Assembly (NCBI RefSeq): GCF_001953175.1
Contig: NZ_CP018258.1
Location: forward strand, 462,210 to 526,209
From: Dehalogenimonas formicexedens
GTDB taxonomy: Bacteria; Chloroflexota; Dehalococcoidia; Dehalococcoidales; Dehalococcoidaceae
Reading direction: 5' to 3'
DNA: 64,000 nucleotides
Position numbers and translations under genes: made by a program. Positions 16,596 through 24,419 of this stretch are shown piece after piece; the stretch's first letter is position 1; each line of letters starts with the position of its first letter. Under the pieces are notes generated by a model. It was not told the origin of the DNA. It did no database searches and worked only from the letters and a program-made list of their open reading frames with translations.

Positions 16596-16938
16596 AATGG
16601 TTGTCTTCCAACATTGCAGATAGTTTGTCCAAATTCATCGCGATTTTGTTGACCTGGGCAATTATTGAAATATCACAATCGCTCAAATCACTGACTCTAA
16701 AGGCCATTGAAACTTGGGGTTCTGGAGCAAGGGGAGCTTCTTGAACGAAATGGGACGCTCGGTAGCCATATAGATCAGCAATTTTACTTAATGTAACGGT
16801 ACTAATTGGGCGCGCTCCAGTTTCGATGTAAGATATGACTTCCCTTTTTATCCCAAGAAACTTAGCCACATGTTCTTGAGTGAATCCCAGGCTTTCTCTA
16901 GCAGCTTTCAATCGGCTTCCAATCAATTTCGCATCCAT
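16588..16938 (-). CDS. XRE-family repressor, ImmR-like, 116 aa
   Basis: Residues 6-60 form a Cro/CI helix-turn-helix (SRLKAARESLGFTQEHVAKF, then KREVISYIETGARPI). A short tail with hydrophobic heptads follows. It is first in the XRE-ImmA-PIN operon. Two operator-like dyads with GTTACA/TGTAAC half-sites lie just upstream (16950-16998). By analogy with ImmR/ImmA of ICEBs1 it probably represses its own operon and the mobile functions of element A until ImmA cuts it; that link is inferred. Confidence 0.8.
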   Translation of the reverse strand: MDAKLIGSRLKAARESLGFTQEHVAKFLGIKREVISYIETGARPISTVTLSKIADLYGYRASHFVQEAPLAPEPQVSMAFRVSDLSDCDISIIAQVNKIAMNLDKLSAMLEDNHCV

Positions 16939-16949
16939 TTCAGGCCTCT

Positions 16950-16998
16950 GTTACAATGTAACTTCAATCAACGTGATGATTGTAACATCGACGTTACA
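16950..16998. promoter_or_regulatory. Two operator-like dyads before XRE-ImmA-PIN operon
   Basis: GTTACAATGTAAC (16950-16962) is a perfect dyad, and TGTAACATCGACGTTACA (16981-16998) is a second one with a longer spacer. Both share GTTAC half-sites. They occupy the promoter region of the operon and are the likely binding sites of the XRE repressor. Confidence 0.6.
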
Positions 16999-17207
16999 CA
17001 AGAGTCAATGGGTTTGACTTAACAAATGAAAATAAATCCGTCGTTAAGCTGTCAGATGACTTTCTTTAATTTGCCACCCTTTGCCGCGAATAGTGATTGA
17101 ATCTATGACCATAGAATACGAGTTGTTGTTTCCCAATCGCATCGAACACCGATTTAATGGCTAAAGCAGGGTGTATAATAAGTTACACGACTGAGGAGGC
17201 GCTGTTT

Positions 17208-17588
17208 ATGGTTTGTATTGTGGTTACTCCCCCTACGACCTTCCCTAGGCTAACTGTATTACCGGCTATATTGGCGATCCTGGCCGTGCTGTGGGTTAGC
17301 TTTTATTGTTTTGATAATCGGGATGGTAGGCGGGTACACAGTCCCCATGGGTCAACGGTTGCAGAGATAATCGTGTCCGCGGCTCAAGGTTTTCTTGCTG
17401 TCAATGCTGACCTTGATTCAGATGGAACAATCAGAGCCACAAGTGAGTCAACCGTCCCGGTGAACATCACAAATACAGCACAAAGTGATGGAAGGGATCT
17501 CGGAGACAATTACTATGGTTTGAATCCAAAAGAGTCTTATACATTCGTTTTCCAAGAACCCATGATCATTACTGTGGTTGCTGCCTAG
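17208..17588 (+). CDS. Hypothetical membrane-anchored protein, 126 aa
   Basis: ATG at 17208 has GAGGAGG eight bases upstream and is preferred over the earlier frame start at 17157. One hydrophobic segment at residues about 14-35 (LPAILAILAVLWVSFY) is followed by a polar, threonine- and serine-rich region with an extracytoplasmic look (STVPVNITNTAQSDG). The stop is immediately followed by the next gene's ATG, so the pair is co-transcribed. The family is not recognised. Confidence 0.5.
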   Translation: MVCIVVTPPTTFPRLTVLPAILAILAVLWVSFYCFDNRDGRRVHSPHGSTVAEIIVSAAQGFLAVNADLDSDGTIRATSESTVPVNITNTAQSDGRDLGDNYYGLNPKESYTFVFQEPMIITVVAA

Positions 17589-18038
17589 ATGTCTGATACC
17601 ATTATCGCAGCGATTTTTGGCCTAGGTGGCCTTGTCTTTGGCGTAGGGATCACCGAATTTAATCGATCCAGAATAGAAAGAGGTCGCCTTCGCAAAGAAT
17701 CGTTTTATAAAAGGCTGCAAGCCCATCAACAAGCCTTTGGCCAGTGCCAAGACTTGGGCATAGCAGTCACCGATATTGATCTCGAAAGGATCAAGAATAT
17801 CGCTTCCGAAGGGCTTAAGTGGTGGAATTATAGCTGCCTTTACTTAGATACGGTGTCAAGATCGGAATTCCTAACCCTGTTTCATATAGCCCAAAAATAC
17901 GCTGATGGGGTGGAGAATGCCAGACGGATCATCTGGGAGCAACTCACCAAAACCGAAAAATCCATTCTACGAGGGATCAGGATGGAATACTTGCCCGAAG
18001 GTTGCCCACTTCCTGAGGAACTCCAGGCGGTTATTTGA
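17589..18038 (+). CDS. Hypothetical membrane-anchored protein, 149 aa
   Basis: A short N-terminal hydrophobic segment (IIAAIFGLGGLVFGVGI, residues 5-21) precedes a basic helical region (FNRSRIERGRLRKESFYKRL) and a soluble domain with aromatic residues. It starts one base after the stop of the upstream gene. I do not recognise the family. Together the two genes look like a small envelope module within element A. Confidence 0.5.
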   Translation: MSDTIIAAIFGLGGLVFGVGITEFNRSRIERGRLRKESFYKRLQAHQQAFGQCQDLGIAVTDIDLERIKNIASEGLKWWNYSCLYLDTVSRSEFLTLFHIAQKYADGVENARRIIWEQLTKTEKSILRGIRMEYLPEGCPLPEELQAVI

Positions 18039-18109
18039 TTAAAGAGTAGTACCGCAAGAACAGTTTCATCGGTTGATAACAATGAACAAACGTGCCATTT
18101 GTCAAGCGC

Positions 18110-18541
18110 CTATTTCAACTCTAACAAATCCGCCTTGACTCTTAGGGCGTCGTTGGAGCCTTCGCTTACAAAACCGTCTCTGGCGACAGCCCAATTGAGA
18201 TTCCCCCAATATGTCCTTGAAATAGGGGGGCCGCCGGTGGGCCTAAAGTAGACCTGCCAGCCGCTATACGGGTGTCCCAGCACATCTTGACCAACAGCGG
18301 ATTCAAGATATATAGCTTCCACCCAAGTTTGCGAACTAAGGTCGGCAAGGTATCGGATTGCGTTTGGGCTAGATGCTAATCCGTTTAGGTAGGCGTTAAC
18401 TTTGCTGATTGCCCAGTTTTGGTCAAGTACCACGACGCGCGTATCCGGGTCTTGAACAACGTTTTGGCTGCATCCGAAAACGCCGACAGCTAGAAGACTG
18501 ATTAACACCAAGGCTAAAAGCAATCTCAGGGGTCTGTTCAC
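18110..18541 (-). CDS. Lipoprotein, paralogue of 1656-2390
   Basis: GTG at 18541 with GGAGG upstream gives a clean signal peptide ending in a lipobox (AVGVFGC). The mature part carries the same domain as the C-terminus of the 1656-2390 lipoprotein: SPNAIRYL, GWQVYFRP and ALRVKADLLEL, in the same order and spacing. No FN3 domain is present here. It is divergent from an XRE regulator across a perfect dyad. The function is unknown; the domain seems to travel with this regulator type. Confidence 0.65.
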   Translation of the reverse strand: MNRPLRLLLALVLISLLAVGVFGCSQNVVQDPDTRVVVLDQNWAISKVNAYLNGLASSPNAIRYLADLSSQTWVEAIYLESAVGQDVLGHPYSGWQVYFRPTGGPPISRTYWGNLNWAVARDGFVSEGSNDALRVKADLLELK

Positions 18542-18582
18542 GTAATCCTCCGGTGGGAAAATTCCAAAAACGAATATGACTA

Positions 18583-18599
18583 TATTCGATAATCGAATA
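18583..18599. promoter_or_regulatory. Perfect 17-base dyad before XRE gene
   Basis: TATTCGATAATCGAATA is a perfect palindrome with one central base. An overlapping CGAATA...TATTCG pair starts at 18571. It sits between the divergent lipoprotein and XRE genes and is a likely operator for the XRE protein. Confidence 0.6.
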
Positions 18600-18633
18600 A
18601 CTGTCAAGACTCTTTGCCTTATGATTTCATACG

Positions 18634-18882
18634 ATGAAAGAGGGCAATCTAGTGGGAAAGAGGGTACGTGAGGCTCGCTTAGCTGCTAAGCCACCTGTCA
18701 CCCAGGAAGACCTTGTCGCCCGGCTTCAAATCCAAGGGTTAGACCTTAATCAAACCATGATCTCGAAGATCGAAAGAGGGCAAAGGTCAGTTTCGGATTA
18801 TGAGTTACTAGCTTTAGCAAAGGCTTTGAAGGTTAAAGCCGCTTGGCTACTCGAAGGGGATGAGAGCGAAGCAACTCGTTGA
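18634..18882 (+). CDS. XRE-family regulator, 82 aa
   Basis: This Cro/CI-type helix-turn-helix (KRVREARLAAKPPVTQEDLV, then MISKIERGQRSVSDYELLAL) ends in KAAWLLEGDE. It is a close paralogue of the 3746-3985 regulator; both lie near a lipoprotein with the same C-terminal domain. It is divergent from the lipoprotein gene with a dyad between, so it probably controls both genes. The start ATG lacks a strong RBS, and the transcript may be nearly leaderless. Confidence 0.75.
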   Translation: MKEGNLVGKRVREARLAAKPPVTQEDLVARLQIQGLDLNQTMISKIERGQRSVSDYELLALAKALKVKAAWLLEGDESEATR

Positions 18883-18934
18883 TTAACGGAAAACTTGAAC
18901 AGCAAAATCTATTAAACCGACGGCAGCGATGAAT

Positions 18935-19147
18935 TCATACACTCATCCATGGCCATTCGATTTTGGCAATCCAGGTGATGATTTGCACTAACCCCCAAAT
19001 CGCGGCGATGAGGCCAAGGCATCCAAGCAGTAACTGGGTACTAAACTCATCGTTTGCCTTCTCTTGCGCCGGTGTTAGCCTGCGAGGTACATAACCTCGC
19101 CGTCTCCCACGATTTTCACTTGGGTCCCACTGCGAGAAGTTAGTCAT
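18935..19147 (-). CDS. Small membrane protein, 70 aa
   Basis: An arginine-rich N-terminal part (ENRGRRRGYVPRRLTPAQEK) is followed by one hydrophobic segment (LLLGCLGLIAAIWGLVQIITW, about residues 39-59). It would sit in the membrane with the basic end inside. Family not recognised. It lies in element A among other short unknown genes on the same strand. Confidence 0.45.
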   Translation of the reverse strand: MTNFSQWDPSENRGRRRGYVPRRLTPAQEKANDEFSTQLLLGCLGLIAAIWGLVQIITWIAKIEWPWMSV

Positions 19148-19189
19148 TTGATGAAACTCTCAAGAAAAGCAATGGTTTGACGATTATCA

Positions 19190-19528
19190 TCATTCCTTCA
19201 ACAACTCTCGTCCTTTCGGGGTTAGTTGATATATTGAGCCATAAATTCCCCCGGGTATGGTTGTTATATAGCCTAAAGGACGAAGGAAACGATAAGCAAC
19301 CCGAGTCCCACAATAGTCACGCCACAACTCTTTGTGATGATTAGGGGTTATTTTCAACCATTCTTTTGATGGGTCGAGATTGGCATGGAATTTCTCATAG
19401 AATTTGTTTTCTATTTCCCCTAATTCGGCCACACCTCCAAGTAAGTCTAATATCTTGAGTACAGGAACTATAAAGTCCTTAACATGGGTTAAAACGTATG
19501 AAGCAGAATCCGTTGTTACATCTGGCAT
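19190..19528 (-). CDS. Hypothetical protein, 112 aa
   Basis: This small soluble protein ends GYITTIPGGIYGSIYQLTPK, which looks like the wing of a winged-helix domain (Y-x-L-T-x-x-G-x-x-L). The middle region is helical. A DNA-binding or replication-associated winged helix is possible but not shown. It has the same orientation as its two small neighbours in element A. Confidence 0.45.
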   Translation of the reverse strand: MPDVTTDSASYVLTHVKDFIVPVLKILDLLGGVAELGEIENKFYEKFHANLDPSKEWLKITPNHHKELWRDYCGTRVAYRFLRPLGYITTIPGGIYGSIYQLTPKGRELLKE

Positions 19529-19625
19529 AAGTCAACCTCACATTGGACGCATTTTCACGGGTGAAAGGGCATATAATTTCTAAGGAATCGCCTAAATACG
19601 TCATTCTTTTGATGATCTCGCAAAC

Positions 19626-19907
19626 TCAGATAAACGGCTTCACCAGATATATCTCAATCTGGTCGTCTCCGTCCGATTTGTGATTGAAAAACTCTTTCAC
19701 CTTCAATACTAATCGGGCACTTGGATCAATTTCGCCATTTTTTAAGGCAAGTAACTCGGACAATTTAATATCCAAGACGTCAGCCACATTGTTATCTTTG
19801 GATAAATCTTTGTCCCAGTTGACCACCTTGAATAATTGCATGATATAAGCGTACGCGGTTTTTCGGGAGTGGCGAACAGCATTAGATTCGTTCATTGATA
19901 GACTCAC
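19626..19907 (-). CDS. Hypothetical protein, 93 aa
   Basis: This short acidic protein has a helix-turn-helix-like middle (DVLDIKLSELLALKNGEIDP) that resembles the second half of a Cro-type domain without a clear first helix. It begins at the base next to the stop of the methylase remnant upstream. Function unknown; a small regulator of the adjacent restriction genes is a possibility only. Confidence 0.4.
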   Translation of the reverse strand: MSLSMNESNAVRHSRKTAYAYIMQLFKVVNWDKDLSKDNNVADVLDIKLSELLALKNGEIDPSARLVLKVKEFFNHKSDGDDQIEIYLVKPFI

Positions 19908-20006
19908 TTAGCTAATCGTAAACACCTTTAACACCTCATCCCCGTAGTGGTTGATGACCCTAAGGGCAATCTTGCCGGTCTTTGGCGGACAGCGGTACGC
20001 CCATGC
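19908..20006 (-). pseudogene. Remnant of a DNA methyltransferase C-terminus
   Basis: Between the stop of the HNH gene and 19908 the minus strand reads CPPKTGKIALRVINHYGDEV followed by LKVFTIS-stop. This resembles the C-terminal end of N6-adenine methyltransferases of restriction systems. There is no start codon or catalytic part, and the frame breaks upstream. It is probably the tail of a methylase gene replaced or deleted when the present DUF262-HNH gene was acquired. The family match is from memory of the motif, not a search. Confidence 0.4.
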
Positions 20007-21172
20007 TATCGATTACCTTTGGCCTGATTGTGGGTAATGCAGAGCATCTGGCAATTCTCAGACGAACTGCCGCCGCCCTTACTCCATGCGGAAACGTGGT
20101 CAGCGTCCATTTCGTTAAGCTTATAGATTCTGATCTTGTTCGCGTTGTTTCCCATCGCGCAGAGCGGACAGTTGGACTCGCCCTTCGCTTGTGCCGCGCT
20201 CGTTTGCTTCTCATAGACTGATTGCTTGGTGGCATCATCGAACACTCGCACATCCAGGAGCGTCGTATTTTGCGAGCCGCCGAGAATATATGCGAAGACG
20301 CCGCGACGGTTCTTGATGTACGGGTCGCCATAGAGTCGCTTGACCTCGGCGGAAACTTGCGCCGGATCATACGACTGGGAGTGATATTGCTCGTAGAGCT
20401 TGCCCCACTCCAAACCCTGCATCTCTTTCTTTACGTCTGTGAAAACCGTTGAAACCCAATCGATCACGCTGTTGAAATAGGTCTTCAACCCGTTGATGTT
20501 CTTGTCGTAGCGATGCCGACTCATGTAGGCGGCGATTTCTCCCTTACTCACCCACTCCAATGCTCGCTCAAGAAAATCCTGACGATTGATGCTGCCCTTG
20601 ATGTAGGCGCTCCACTTCTGGATGTTCGCGTTCTGGCCGTTGCTGAACTCTTCCCTGGCCTTGGTAACGAAGGGCCCGGAAAAGATGGCGTTCAACTTTT
20701 CCTGCTCGTTGAGCGGTACACCGGCGATGTTGATTGTCTCGAACCACTGCTTAATCTCGGGCTCAGAGCCCTCGCACTCATAAATCAGCAGCATCGAGCG
20801 AAGAATTTTTTCCCGTTGCTCCGGGGCCATCCCGCCAAAGTTCTTAGGGTTCCCGTTATCCATGATTGCAAACTTGTCGGTAACGAAACGCCCGATGCTG
20901 GTAATGCGTTGCTGGCCGTCGAGAACCTCGAACTTGTCCGCCGCGACGGTGTTGAAATAAATCAATCCCAGCGGATACCCCTGGAGCAGTGATTCAATGA
21001 CCGCCTGTTCTTTCTTTCCCCCGCCCTCGGCGTAGATGTAATTCCGCTGGTACTCCGGCTGAATGGTGAGCTTCCCGCCCAAGCCAAACAAGCCCTTGCC
21101 TTCGAGTTGGTTGTAGACGAACCCGGCGCAGATGTCGGCGACAGTTAGGTTGGTTCGGAGGGTGGTTTTCAC
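20006..21172 (-). CDS. DUF262 / HNH endonuclease protein (GmrSD-like)
   Basis: The N-terminal DUF262 domain has the [15 protein letters not shown] signature (Asp85-Gly-Gln-Gln-Arg89), a ParB-like nucleotide-using fold. The C-terminal 50 residues form a zinc-stabilised HNH nuclease: [30 protein letters not shown]. At 388 aa it is complete. Its ATG overlaps the stop of the methylase gene (ATGA, 21169-21172), so the two are translationally coupled. The pair reads as a restriction-modification or modification-dependent defence system: the methylase marks the DNA and this protein cuts. Confidence 0.8.
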   Translation of the reverse strand: MKTTLRTNLTVADICAGFVYNQLEGKGLFGLGGKLTIQPEYQRNYIYAEGGGKKEQAVIESLLQGYPLGLIYFNTVAADKFEVLDGQQRITSIGRFVTDKFAIMDNGNPKNFGGMAPEQREKILRSMLLIYECEGSEPEIKQWFETINIAGVPLNEQEKLNAIFSGPFVTKAREEFSNGQNANIQKWSAYIKGSINRQDFLERALEWVSKGEIAAYMSRHRYDKNINGLKTYFNSVIDWVSTVFTDVKKEMQGLEWGKLYEQYHSQSYDPAQVSAEVKRLYGDPYIKNRRGVFAYILGGSQNTTLLDVRVFDDATKQSVYEKQTSAAQAKGESNCPLCAMGNNANKIRIYKLNEMDADHVSAWSKGGGSSSENCQMLCITHNQAKGNR

Positions 21173-22365
21173 TCTTTCTTCCCCTTTGCTGGGCGGCGGT
21201 GGCGGATGACAATGCGCTTGTAGAGCGGCGTCTTCGATATGACTGGGCCATTCCAGTTCATTGTCTTACCTTTTGTGACGATCTCGGTCATTGTCGCGCC
21301 CAGTTCAGCCCCATGCGTCCCGGCGTTGAAGCTCCCCATGATCTCGAATTGGTCGGGGTTATACTTATCGAGGAAAGTAATCGGGACGCCCATCATGCCG
21401 TCGTAGTCACTGGGGATTTCCTTATACGTTGGAACTTCGATCGCATCGAAGTTGTCGTAGCGATCGTAACGCCCCTTGTCTTTCATGTTCCGACTGAACT
21501 TCAGATTCTCGGCCATGGTCATGAGGGGTAGCACTTGGTGCCGGCGTCCATGGTCTAGGTTCGTGAACCACATGATGCGTCCCATGCTGAAGTACTTGAC
21601 TCCGTTCGCAATCTTTTTGCGGGATTCGGTCTGGATGTCGTAGTCGTCGGGGACTTGAAACCATTTCGTCCCGCCGTTGTCAACTCCGAGCCACAGCTTG
21701 TTCTCCTTAATGAGTTGAAAAATCTCTCTGTAGGTGATCGCGTTCTGATCGCCGAGGATTAAAAACTTCTTACCGTGTTCCACGAGTTGCGTGACGTATT
21801 CGCGAAACAGCGAGAAAGGCGGGTTGGTCACGACGATATCGGCTTCTTTGAGGAATGCGATGCACTCGGCGCTGCGGAAGTCGCCGCCGGGGTATTTATC
21901 CGGGTTACCTTTGAGGGCGCTGCGGGCGGCCTTGTTGTGTTTTAGGAAGAGTTCAACATCGGTAACATTCGCGGCGCCGTCACCGTCTTCGTCCTTCACG
22001 TGCTCAATAATGAATGCTAGTGCCTTCGGCTTTTGGCGCTTGCCGTTGCCTTCGTTGTATTCCGGGAACAACGTGCCCTGCCCCGCGATGGGGGAGCCGT
22101 CATAGCTGGTGGTGATGAGTTTCTTAAGGCCGAGCTTGTTGAAATTGGCGGCGAAGTACTTGAAGAAATTGCTCTCGAAGGGGTCGTCACAATTGCAATA
22201 GACAACCTTGCCGCGGAAGGTGTCCGGGTCGAATTCTAGGTAGGCTTCAACTTCTTTCTGGATGTCGACGTACTGAGTGTAGAACTCGTCCTGCTTGGCA
22301 GCCTTGGCGGCGCTAAGGCTGCGGTTGAGAGGTTTGCTCTCTATGACGTCGTTTCGGTCTAACAA
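21169..22365 (-). CDS. M.EcoRI-type adenine-specific DNA methyltransferase
   Basis: [20 protein letters not shown] (residues 56-75) and TNPPF (180-184) are the hallmark motifs of the EcoRI modification methylase family, with NPPF as the catalytic [DNS]PP[FY]. [12 protein letters not shown] and FQVPDDYDI also fit. It transfers methyl to adenine N6 in a short recognition site that cannot be read from the sequence. The 398-aa length is full. It is first of two coupled genes with the DUF262-HNH nuclease. High GC compared with the flanking element genes suggests separate acquisition. Confidence 0.88.
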   Translation of the reverse strand: MLDRNDVIESKPLNRSLSAAKAAKQDEFYTQYVDIQKEVEAYLEFDPDTFRGKVVYCNCDDPFESNFFKYFAANFNKLGLKKLITTSYDGSPIAGQGTLFPEYNEGNGKRQKPKALAFIIEHVKDEDGDGAANVTDVELFLKHNKAARSALKGNPDKYPGGDFRSAECIAFLKEADIVVTNPPFSLFREYVTQLVEHGKKFLILGDQNAITYREIFQLIKENKLWLGVDNGGTKWFQVPDDYDIQTESRKKIANGVKYFSMGRIMWFTNLDHGRRHQVLPLMTMAENLKFSRNMKDKGRYDRYDNFDAIEVPTYKEIPSDYDGMMGVPITFLDKYNPDQFEIMGSFNAGTHGAELGATMTEIVTKGKTMNWNGPVISKTPLYKRIVIRHRRPAKGKKE

Positions 22366-22525
22366 TAGAAACTAATTCCTTCAGTCTATTGACGCCGGGC
22401 TCAGCCAGTTACACAAGAACCCTCTCAATGGGCTCGGATACCAGCTAGTTAGTCAACAACTATATGGCCGACTGCGTTGGATGTCAAGGTGTCTATCCAA
22501 CAATATACTATTTGAGCCAATCAGT

Positions 22526-22894
22526 TCAACACTTGCACGACACTCCAATAGCCCCACCAAGATCATCCGAAAATGATATGACGCAGCAATTGTCCCGCAT
22601 AATGTCGCTTCCAACGATGGCTTCGTGCCCCGCCATATTCTTTTTATCTGCTATTCCTACCAACGTGAGCTTGGTCTGGCCGCCGACGGTTAACGCAACC
22701 ACTCCGAGTTCGGCGGGAAAAGTATGCCCTGTCACACCTACGATCTGTGTTGATTCATCCAACAGGATGGCTCCCATTTGGCTGGCGCGCTCTTTGCTCA
22801 CCATAGTTAAGCTGCAGCCCGAGTCGAGAAGCGCCTCAATTTGTGAACAAGCTTTCCTGCCACAGCCCGTGATATTGATTGTAGGTAATTTCAT
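22526..22894 (-). CDS. Retropepsin-like aspartic protease
   Basis: A 122-aa single-domain protein has the active-site pattern ALLDSGCSLTMVS (Asp24-Ser-Gly, in place of Asp-Thr-Gly) and a later hydrophobic stretch AIVGSDIMRD that matches the second conserved block of retropepsins. Such bacterial proteins probably work as dimers. The substrate is unknown. It is a lone gene in element A between the methylase and the helix-turn-helix gene. Confidence 0.65.
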   Translation of the reverse strand: MKLPTINITGCGRKACSQIEALLDSGCSLTMVSKERASQMGAILLDESTQIVGVTGHTFPAELGVVALTVGGQTKLTLVGIADKKNMAGHEAIVGSDIMRDNCCVISFSDDLGGAIGVSCKC

Positions 22895-23165
22895 GTCGAT
22901 CCTCCATTCATCTGTTGCCTTCGATGTTAAAGACCGCTCATTCCGTCTGTCAATAGTATCTCAATGGCAGGAAGACGATGATAATCGGTAAAAATTGGTG
23001 TGTGTCTGTCCTTGGTACTTGTTCACATGGTCGACGGGTTGCGGACAGCAATTGAGGCGGATGCGGACACGACCGTCATTAAAATGGAATGGTTAGGAAT
23101 GGAGTGTACCATGGACAGTAAAGTGTCCCGAATGGCCGGATTGATGGCGGTTGATTTGAACCGGT
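22895..23165. other. Intergenic stretch without clear gene
   Basis: Short open frames on both strands (about 60 codons) have no RBS and no family likeness. The plus-strand part repeats GGAATGG and ATGGAATGG motifs near 23090. I see no RNA gene or terminator with a T-run. Confidence 0.3.
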
Positions 23166-23891
23166 TTAAGGTGAAGGGTGGATAGTCTGTTGAGGGCACC
23201 ATTGACATTTTGAGTTCAAACCGAATTTAGGCCAAGCATTTTCGTCACCATAAAATGCGATAACCTCTAAGCCTCCAGAAACGATGAGTGGATATGCCAT
23301 ATTCACTCTCTCCATGCGTGTTTCGAGAGATGCGGAGCCTTTGCCATCTTGGGAAGGCAGAAAAAGGCTATCCCGTGTCAATTCAAGCCGCCTGGCTTGT
23401 GCTCCTAAGTGACCAGCTAGCATTGGCCATCTTGAATCAGAGATCAGATATGTAAGCGCCTTAAAGTAAGCATTCTCTTTGACTTCCAAATGCGTGGGAT
23501 CATCGATGTCGCCGATAAGGTTAGCGCTATCCCAGGTTTTTCTAGCGAGTTCTTGAAGGCTTGCAATATGCTCTTTTTGATATGCACCATTGGGCTTAAC
23601 CTGAGATTGCGATGAATTGTTATCAAGGTCAGAAGGAACTACAAGAGGTTTTTGGTTTGGTTTGCCAGCCTTGACCCGTATTATTTCGGATTCAAGAATA
23701 TGCCATTTACCGTGTGTGCCAATCTTAGTGGCTTTAATTAGACCGGAATTGATGTGTCGCCTGACAGTCCGACCTTCCCTGTCGAATCCCAGTATTATTG
23801 AGGCTTCTTGCACGCCATAGGTTCTTTCGCTCAACACGTTTTCGTCCACAAACAAACCGCCGATTTGGCCCAGTTTGGCCGATTTGTCCAT
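23166..23891 (-). CDS. Helix-turn-helix protein, 241 aa
   Basis: Residues about 24-70 (ERTYGVQEASIILGFDREGR, then TVRRHINSGLIKATKIG, WHILESEIIR) form a MerR/excisionase-like helix-turn-helix. The remaining 170 residues are mostly helical with no recognisable domain. It is divergent from the AbrB-type gene at 23952, which may share its promoter region. It could be an excisionase or control gene of element A. Confidence 0.55.
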   Translation of the reverse strand: MDKSAKLGQIGGLFVDENVLSERTYGVQEASIILGFDREGRTVRRHINSGLIKATKIGTHGKWHILESEIIRVKAGKPNQKPLVVPSDLDNNSSQSQVKPNGAYQKEHIASLQELARKTWDSANLIGDIDDPTHLEVKENAYFKALTYLISDSRWPMLAGHLGAQARRLELTRDSLFLPSQDGKGSASLETRMERVNMAYPLIVSGGLEVIAFYGDENAWPKFGLNSKCQWCPQQTIHPSP

Positions 23892-23951
23892 TTTTCCCCT
23901 GTAGGCTAGTTGCTATCCTATAACGGAATCGTTAACGGGAGCAAATCTGAA

Positions 23952-24158
23952 ATGCCTAGTGAAACAAAGCGAACCGTGATTAATCTAGGTCAAGGCAGTC
24001 TTATAATCTGTCTCCCAAAAGATTGGTTGCGGTATCACCATATTCGAGCCGGGGATAAGGTAAGGGTCGTGACTAACGGTGTGATCACCATCGAGCCTTT
24101 AATTGCAGATGGTCGAAGTGGCAATAACCGGGGTAGCCAAGGTGATTCCGCCGATTAA
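23952..24158 (+). CDS. AbrB/SpoVT-like DNA-binding protein, 68 aa
   Basis: ATG 23952 gives TKRTVINLGQGSLIICLPKD, a swapped-hairpin AbrB start, then HIRAGDKVRVVTNGVITIEP, the second half of the fold. Such proteins are transition-state or antitoxin regulators. An earlier frame start (23910) adds 14 residues without family match. It begins the plus-strand block of element A that leads to the DnaB-N-like gene. Confidence 0.65.
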   Translation: MPSETKRTVINLGQGSLIICLPKDWLRYHHIRAGDKVRVVTNGVITIEPLIADGRSGNNRGSQGDSAD

Positions 24159-24321
24159 ATGCCTAATCGAGGAGTCTACAGCTTGTTCAAGCCAAGAACA
24201 GGCTTGGTCGAAACTTTGGCGGTTGTTATTACAAAAACAGCTAGCGAAAGAGCCCTTTGAATTAACAAATCCAAATGATGGTATGGAAGAGAACAAGGAC
24301 GACCATGGTGGAGCACCATGA
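24109..24321 (+). CDS. Hypothetical protein, 70 aa
   Basis: The frame opens at ATG 24109, overlapping the end of the AbrB-type gene by 50 bases, and runs helical and charged (SSQEQAWSKLWRLLLQKQLA). No clear RBS or family. The codon pattern is plausible, but the overlap is large; it may be spurious. Confidence 0.3.
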   Translation: MVEVAITGVAKVIPPIKCLIEESTACSSQEQAWSKLWRLLLQKQLAKEPFELTNPNDGMEENKDDHGGAP

Positions 24322-24419
24322 ACAAGGCGTGAAAAGCAACAATAGAAGTGGATTAGTATTAAGCCCAACAGTGAAAACGTTGAGGGTAACTGTCGGGCTT
24401 AAGGAAGTAGGACAGGAAT

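Noticed and set aside
19960-20370. Minus-strand open frame of 136 codons inside the DUF262-HNH gene
   Set aside because: It is another frame of the same gene; the HNH protein has clear domain signatures and the other product is low-complexity and serine/arginine-rich.
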